Shown piece after piece: positions 7,048 through 9,996 of a DNA stretch of 9,996 bases. The position numbers and the translations under genes are program-made. Numbering within the stretch: the first letter of the stretch is position 1; each line of letters starts with the position of its first letter. Origin of the DNA: an uncultured Clostridia bacterium (GTDB taxonomy: Bacteria > Bacillota_A > Clostridia > Christensenellales > Aristaeellaceae); NCBI GenBank assembly GCA_946408865.1, contig CAMJTZ010000059.1, forward strand, positions 1 to 9,996, written 5' to 3'. The notes under the pieces were generated by a model, which saw only the letters and a list, made by a program, of their open reading frames with translations, did not search any database and was not told the origin of the DNA.

Positions 7048-9570
7048 ATGATTCAGGATAAACTGATACCTGTCAATCTGGAACAGGAAATGAAAAAGAG
7101 TTTCATCGCCTACGCCATGGCGGTGATTGTGGACCGCGCGCTGCCGGATGTGCGCGACGGTCTGAAGCCGGTACACCGGCGGATCCTGTACGACATGTCC
7201 GAGGAACTGGGCATGACGCCGGACAAGCCGACCCGCAAGAGCGCCCGTGTGGTGGGCGACGTTCTGGGTAAATTTCACCCCCACGGCGATTCATCCGTGT
7301 ACGACGCGATGGTCCGCCTGGCCCAGCCTTTCAATATTCGTTATCCCCTGATCGAAGGGCAGGGCAACTTCGGCTCCGTGGACGGGGACGGCGCGGCCGC
7401 CATGCGTTATACGGAAGCCCGCCTGCAGAAGCTGACCATGCACCTGCTCGACGGAATCGACAAGGATACGGTGGATTTCTACCCGAACTTTGACGAGACC
7501 ATGCAGCAGCCTTCCGTGCTGCCGGCGCGTTTCCCGAACCTCCTGGTGAACGGCTCGAGCGGTATCGCCGTCGGGATGGCTACGAACATTCCGCCGCATA
7601 ACCTGAAGGAGGTTATCAACGGCGTCATCTGCATGATCGACAATCCGGACTGCACGGTGGAAGACCTCATGCAGTATATCAAGGGGCCGGATTTCCCGAC
7701 AGCCGGACTGATCATGGGTTACAGCGGGATCCGACAGGCCTACATGACCGGCCACGGCCGGATTACCATGCGCGCCCGCACCAATATCGAGGAGATGGGC
7801 AACGGCCGCGCGCGTATCGTCGCGACGGAAATCCCCTACCAGGTCAACAAGGCCGTCCTCGTCAAGAAGATTGCGGATCTGGTGCATGAAAAGAAAATTG
7901 AGGGCATCAGCGATATCCGTGACGAATCCAACGACCGGCAGGGTATGCGGATTGTCATCGAACTGAAGAAGGATGTTCAGCCGCAGGTTGTGCTGAATAT
8001 GCTCTTCAAGCATACGCCCATGCAGGAAAACTTCGGCGCCAACATGCTGGCCCTTGTAAACGGCAAGCCCAGGGTGCTGAATCTGCGGGAACTGATTTAT
8101 TATTACCTCGAGCACCAGAAGGAAGTGGTAACCCGGCGTACACGGTTCGAGCTGAACAAGGCGCAGGAGCGGGCCCATATTCTGGAAGGCCTGCTCAAGG
8201 CACTGGACCATATCGACGAGATCGTCGCCATCATCCGCGCCAGCAAGGATACCGCCACCGCGAAGGAAGCCCTGATGCTCCGTTTTGCGTTTTCCGAGAA
8301 GCAGGCCCAGGCCATCCTGGACATGCGCCTTGCCCGCCTGACCGGCCTGGAGCGCGAACGGCTTCAGGAGGAATACCAGGAGCTGGAAAAGACCATCGCC
8401 CGGCTGACGGCGATCCTGGCTGACGAGCACCTGCTGATGGAAGTGATCAAGACGGAGATCAGCGAGATCCGGGACAAGTACGGTGATGAGCGCCGGAGCG
8501 AGCTGACGATCGCGGAAGACGATATCGATATCGAGGATCTGATCCAGGAAGAGAACATGGTCGTGACCATGACACATGAGGGCTATGTAAAGCGTGTTTC
8601 CTCCTCTGCGTACCGGGCGCAGCACCGCGGCGGACGCGGCGTCTCCGGCATGAACGTCAAGGAGACGGATTATACCACCCAGATGTTCGTGACCAGCACG
8701 CACCAGGAGATCATGTTCTTCACGAATTTGGGCCGCGTGTACAGCCTGAAATGCTACCAGATTCCCGAAGCCGGGCGTCAGGCCCGCGGAACGGCCATCA
8801 TCAACCTGCTGCAGATTTCCGGCGGGGAGAAAGTTTCCACCATGCTGCCGATGCCGAAGGAAGCAGAGCATGAGTACAACCTCGTGATGGCAACCCGCAA
8901 CGGCATGATCAAAAAGACATCTCTCGGGGACTTCCGCAACCTGCGGAAAAACGGCCTGATCGCGATTGCCCTGCGTGAAGGGGATGAGCTGATCGGCGTG
9001 CGGCTGAGCACCGGAGAGGATGAGATGCTCGTTTCCACCCGGAAGGGAAAGTGCATCCGTTTCAACGAGCAGCATGTGCGCACGGTCGGCCGGAACTCCA
9101 TCGGCGTGCGCTCGATGCGTATCGCGGAGGGCGACGAGGTAATCGATATCGCGGCTGTCGAGCCGGATACGACGGTACTGGCGATCACCGCCCTGGGCTA
9201 CGGCAAGCGGACGGATCCGGAAGAATACCGCGAGCAGGGCCGCGGCGGCATGGGCATCAAGGCGATGCAGCTGACGGAGAAGACCGGCGACCTGGTTGCG
9301 CTTCTGTTTGTGCACGAGGAGGAGGATATCCTCCTGATCACGGACGACGGCACGATCATCCGGACCCGTGTGGCGGACGTACGGCTGTGCGGCCGCTCCA
9401 CGCAGGGCGTACGGATTATGCGCCTGTCGGAGGGCAGCTCGGTGGTCGGCGTATGCCGTGCCGAAAAGGAAGAAGAGGAAGAGCCGGAACTGACCGGGGA
9501 GGATCCCGTGACGGAGGAAACCGCACAGGCGGAACCGGTTGCGGAGGAACCTGTGAGACCCGAAGAGTAA
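7048..9570 (+). CDS. gyrA: DNA gyrase subunit A
   Basis: This 840-residue subunit cuts and rejoins DNA and wraps it for negative supercoiling. The N-terminal winged-helix and tower region contains [18 protein letters not shown] (31-48), [20 protein letters not shown] (76-95) and AAMRYTE with catalytic Tyr121 and its partner Arg120. The C-terminal part (about 500-805) is the six-bladed beta-pinwheel. Its GyrA box QHRGGRG (525-531) matches the QRRGGKG consensus and distinguishes GyrA from ParC. In the quinolone-resistance region the residues equivalent to E. coli Ser83 and Asp87 are Ser82 and Asp86, the usual susceptible state. The last 35 residues (from about 806) form a Glu/Pro-rich acidic tail, similar in nature to tails that modulate supercoiling in some bacteria. 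The gene follows gyrB by 93 nt and ends before a clear terminator. Confidence 0.97.
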   Translation: MIQDKLIPVNLEQEMKKSFIAYAMAVIVDRALPDVRDGLKPVHRRILYDMSEELGMTPDKPTRKSARVVGDVLGKFHPHGDSSVYDAMVRLAQPFNIRYPLIEGQGNFGSVDGDGAAAMRYTEARLQKLTMHLLDGIDKDTVDFYPNFDETMQQPSVLPARFPNLLVNGSSGIAVGMATNIPPHNLKEVINGVICMIDNPDCTVEDLMQYIKGPDFPTAGLIMGYSGIRQAYMTGHGRITMRARTNIEEMGNGRARIVATEIPYQVNKAVLVKKIADLVHEKKIEGISDIRDESNDRQGMRIVIELKKDVQPQVVLNMLFKHTPMQENFGANMLALVNGKPRVLNLRELIYYYLEHQKEVVTRRTRFELNKAQERAHILEGLLKALDHIDEIVAIIRASKDTATAKEALMLRFAFSEKQAQAILDMRLARLTGLERERLQEEYQELEKTIARLTAILADEHLLMEVIKTEISEIRDKYGDERRSELTIAEDDIDIEDLIQEENMVVTMTHEGYVKRVSSSAYRAQHRGGRGVSGMNVKETDYTTQMFVTSTHQEIMFFTNLGRVYSLKCYQIPEAGRQARGTAIINLLQISGGEKVSTMLPMPKEAEHEYNLVMATRNGMIKKTSLGDFRNLRKNGLIAIALREGDELIGVRLSTGEDEMLVSTRKGKCIRFNEQHVRTVGRNSIGVRSMRIAEGDEVIDIAAVEPDTTVLAITALGYGKRTDPEEYREQGRGGMGIKAMQLTEKTGDLVALLFVHEEEDILLITDDGTIIRTRVADVRLCGRSTQGVRIMRLSEGSSVVGVCRAEKEEEEEPELTGEDPVTEETAQAEPVAEEPVRPEE

Positions 9571-9585
9571 TGAACTGAATCCACC

Positions 9586-9615
9586 CGCGGAAGGAGAAAT
9601 CCTTCCGCGCTTTTT
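9586..9615 (+). terminator. Intrinsic terminator of the gyrB-gyrA operon
   Basis: CGCGGAAGGA (9586-9595) and TCCTTCCGCG (9600-9609) form a perfect 10-bp stem closed by a GAAA tetraloop. C and TTTTT (9611-9615) follow. It lies 15 nt after the gyrA stop and has all the elements of a Rho-independent terminator. Confidence 0.93.
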
Positions 9616-9668
9616 AAGCTTATTTTAGCTTGCTGAGGTAAAACAGGGCACAGCGCTGCAGCATCCGA

Positions 9669-9697
9669 TTGCGGAAACGCTGTCGTGAAAGGATACT
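9669..9697 (+). promoter_or_regulatory. Possible promoter of the response-regulator gene
   Basis: TTGCGG (9669-9674) and GATACT (9692-9697) are 17 nt apart. Matches are 3/6 and 4/6, so the case rests mainly on position: after a strong terminator and about 50 nt before the next start codon. A promoter is needed here, but this may not be the exact one. Confidence 0.35.
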
Positions 9698-9746
9698 GAA
9701 AACGCTGATACAGGGACAGAAGGATCCATACGCGGAGGAAGAAGAA

Positions 9747-9996
9747 ATGAGACTGCTGTTTGCGGAAGACGACCGGGACCTGTCGGCGGCGGTAAAGGCG
9801 CTGCTGGAACGAAGCGGATACCTGGTGGACGCTGTGTACGACGGGGCAGAGGCTGTTTCCTACGCGGAGGCAGAAGCATATGACGGGATCATCATGGACT
9901 GGATGATGCCGGAAAAAGACGGGATTCAGGCACTGCAAGAGATGCGCGGCAAGGGGATTCAGACGCCGTGCATTATACTTACGGCACGCGATGCGG
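9747..9996 (+). CDS. Response regulator, receiver domain (partial, runs off the window)
   Basis: The first 83 codons encode a CheY-like receiver domain, the phosphorylated half of a two-component regulator. It has the acidic pocket Glu7-Asp8-Asp9, the phospho-acceptor Asp51 in IIMDWMMPEKDGI and the switch Thr79 in ILTAR. The conserved lysine would lie beyond the window end. The spacing and the MMPxxDG motif favour an OmpR/PhoB-type regulator, but the output domain is not visible. GGAGGAA (9734-9740) lies 6 nt before the ATG, an excellent ribosome binding site. A histidine kinase gene probably follows outside the window. Separation from gyrA by a terminator means it is a new transcription unit. 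Confidence 0.88.
   Translation, partial: MRLLFAEDDRDLSAAVKALLERSGYLVDAVYDGAEAVSYAEAEAYDGIIMDWMMPEKDGIQALQEMRGKGIQTPCIILTARDA

Noticed and set aside
7291..9315. A 674-codon open frame on the minus strand opposite gyrA
   Set aside because: Same reason: gyrA is unmistakable on the plus strand, and the antisense product has no motif or ribosome binding site that I can see.

Overview
The window reads as chromosomal DNA of a moderately GC-rich bacterium, most likely an anaerobic, plant-polysaccharide-using member of the Bacillota (Clostridia-like). The support is indirect: GyrB and GyrA resemble Gram-positive types, start sites carry GGAGG-type ribosome binding sites, the sugar ABC ATPase is of the MsmX/UgpC type, and the pectin enzymes look cytoplasmic. 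No species can be named from the sequence alone.

Left part (1-3707): a pectin-linked region. It opens with the last 75 codons of a protein whose C-terminus resembles family 105/88 glycoside hydrolases (unsaturated rhamnogalacturonyl hydrolases). A complete MsmX/UgpC-type ATPase that would power carbohydrate importers follows 42 nt later. A GC-rich hairpin lies between this gene and a convergent minus-strand AEC-family transporter (1506-2453). A 258-nt divergent control region with one good promoter in each direction then separates the transporter from a signal-peptide-less pectin methylesterase (2712-3707). Imported pectic oligosaccharides could thus be demethylated and cleaved inside the cell.

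Middle (3717-4983): nine nucleotides after the pectinesterase comes a GGDEF-domain protein with a GAF-like C-terminal half, apparently on the same transcript. It is followed by an AT-rich region with a perfect extended -10 promoter. A leader of about 113 nt, built of mutually complementary blocks, runs to the gyrB start.

Right part (4984-9996): gyrB and gyrA in tandem encode both subunits of DNA gyrase, closed by a textbook intrinsic terminator. The pair is not preceded by recF, so it lies outside the common dnaA-dnaN-recF-gyrB-gyrA order. The window ends inside a response-regulator gene with its own ribosome binding site.

Most genes belong to known families. The points worth a second look are the gyrB leader, the divergent transporter/pectinesterase control region, and the pairing of a pectinesterase with a GGDEF-GAF protein. 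I found no CRISPR array, insertion sequence, tRNA, rRNA or recognisable riboswitch.
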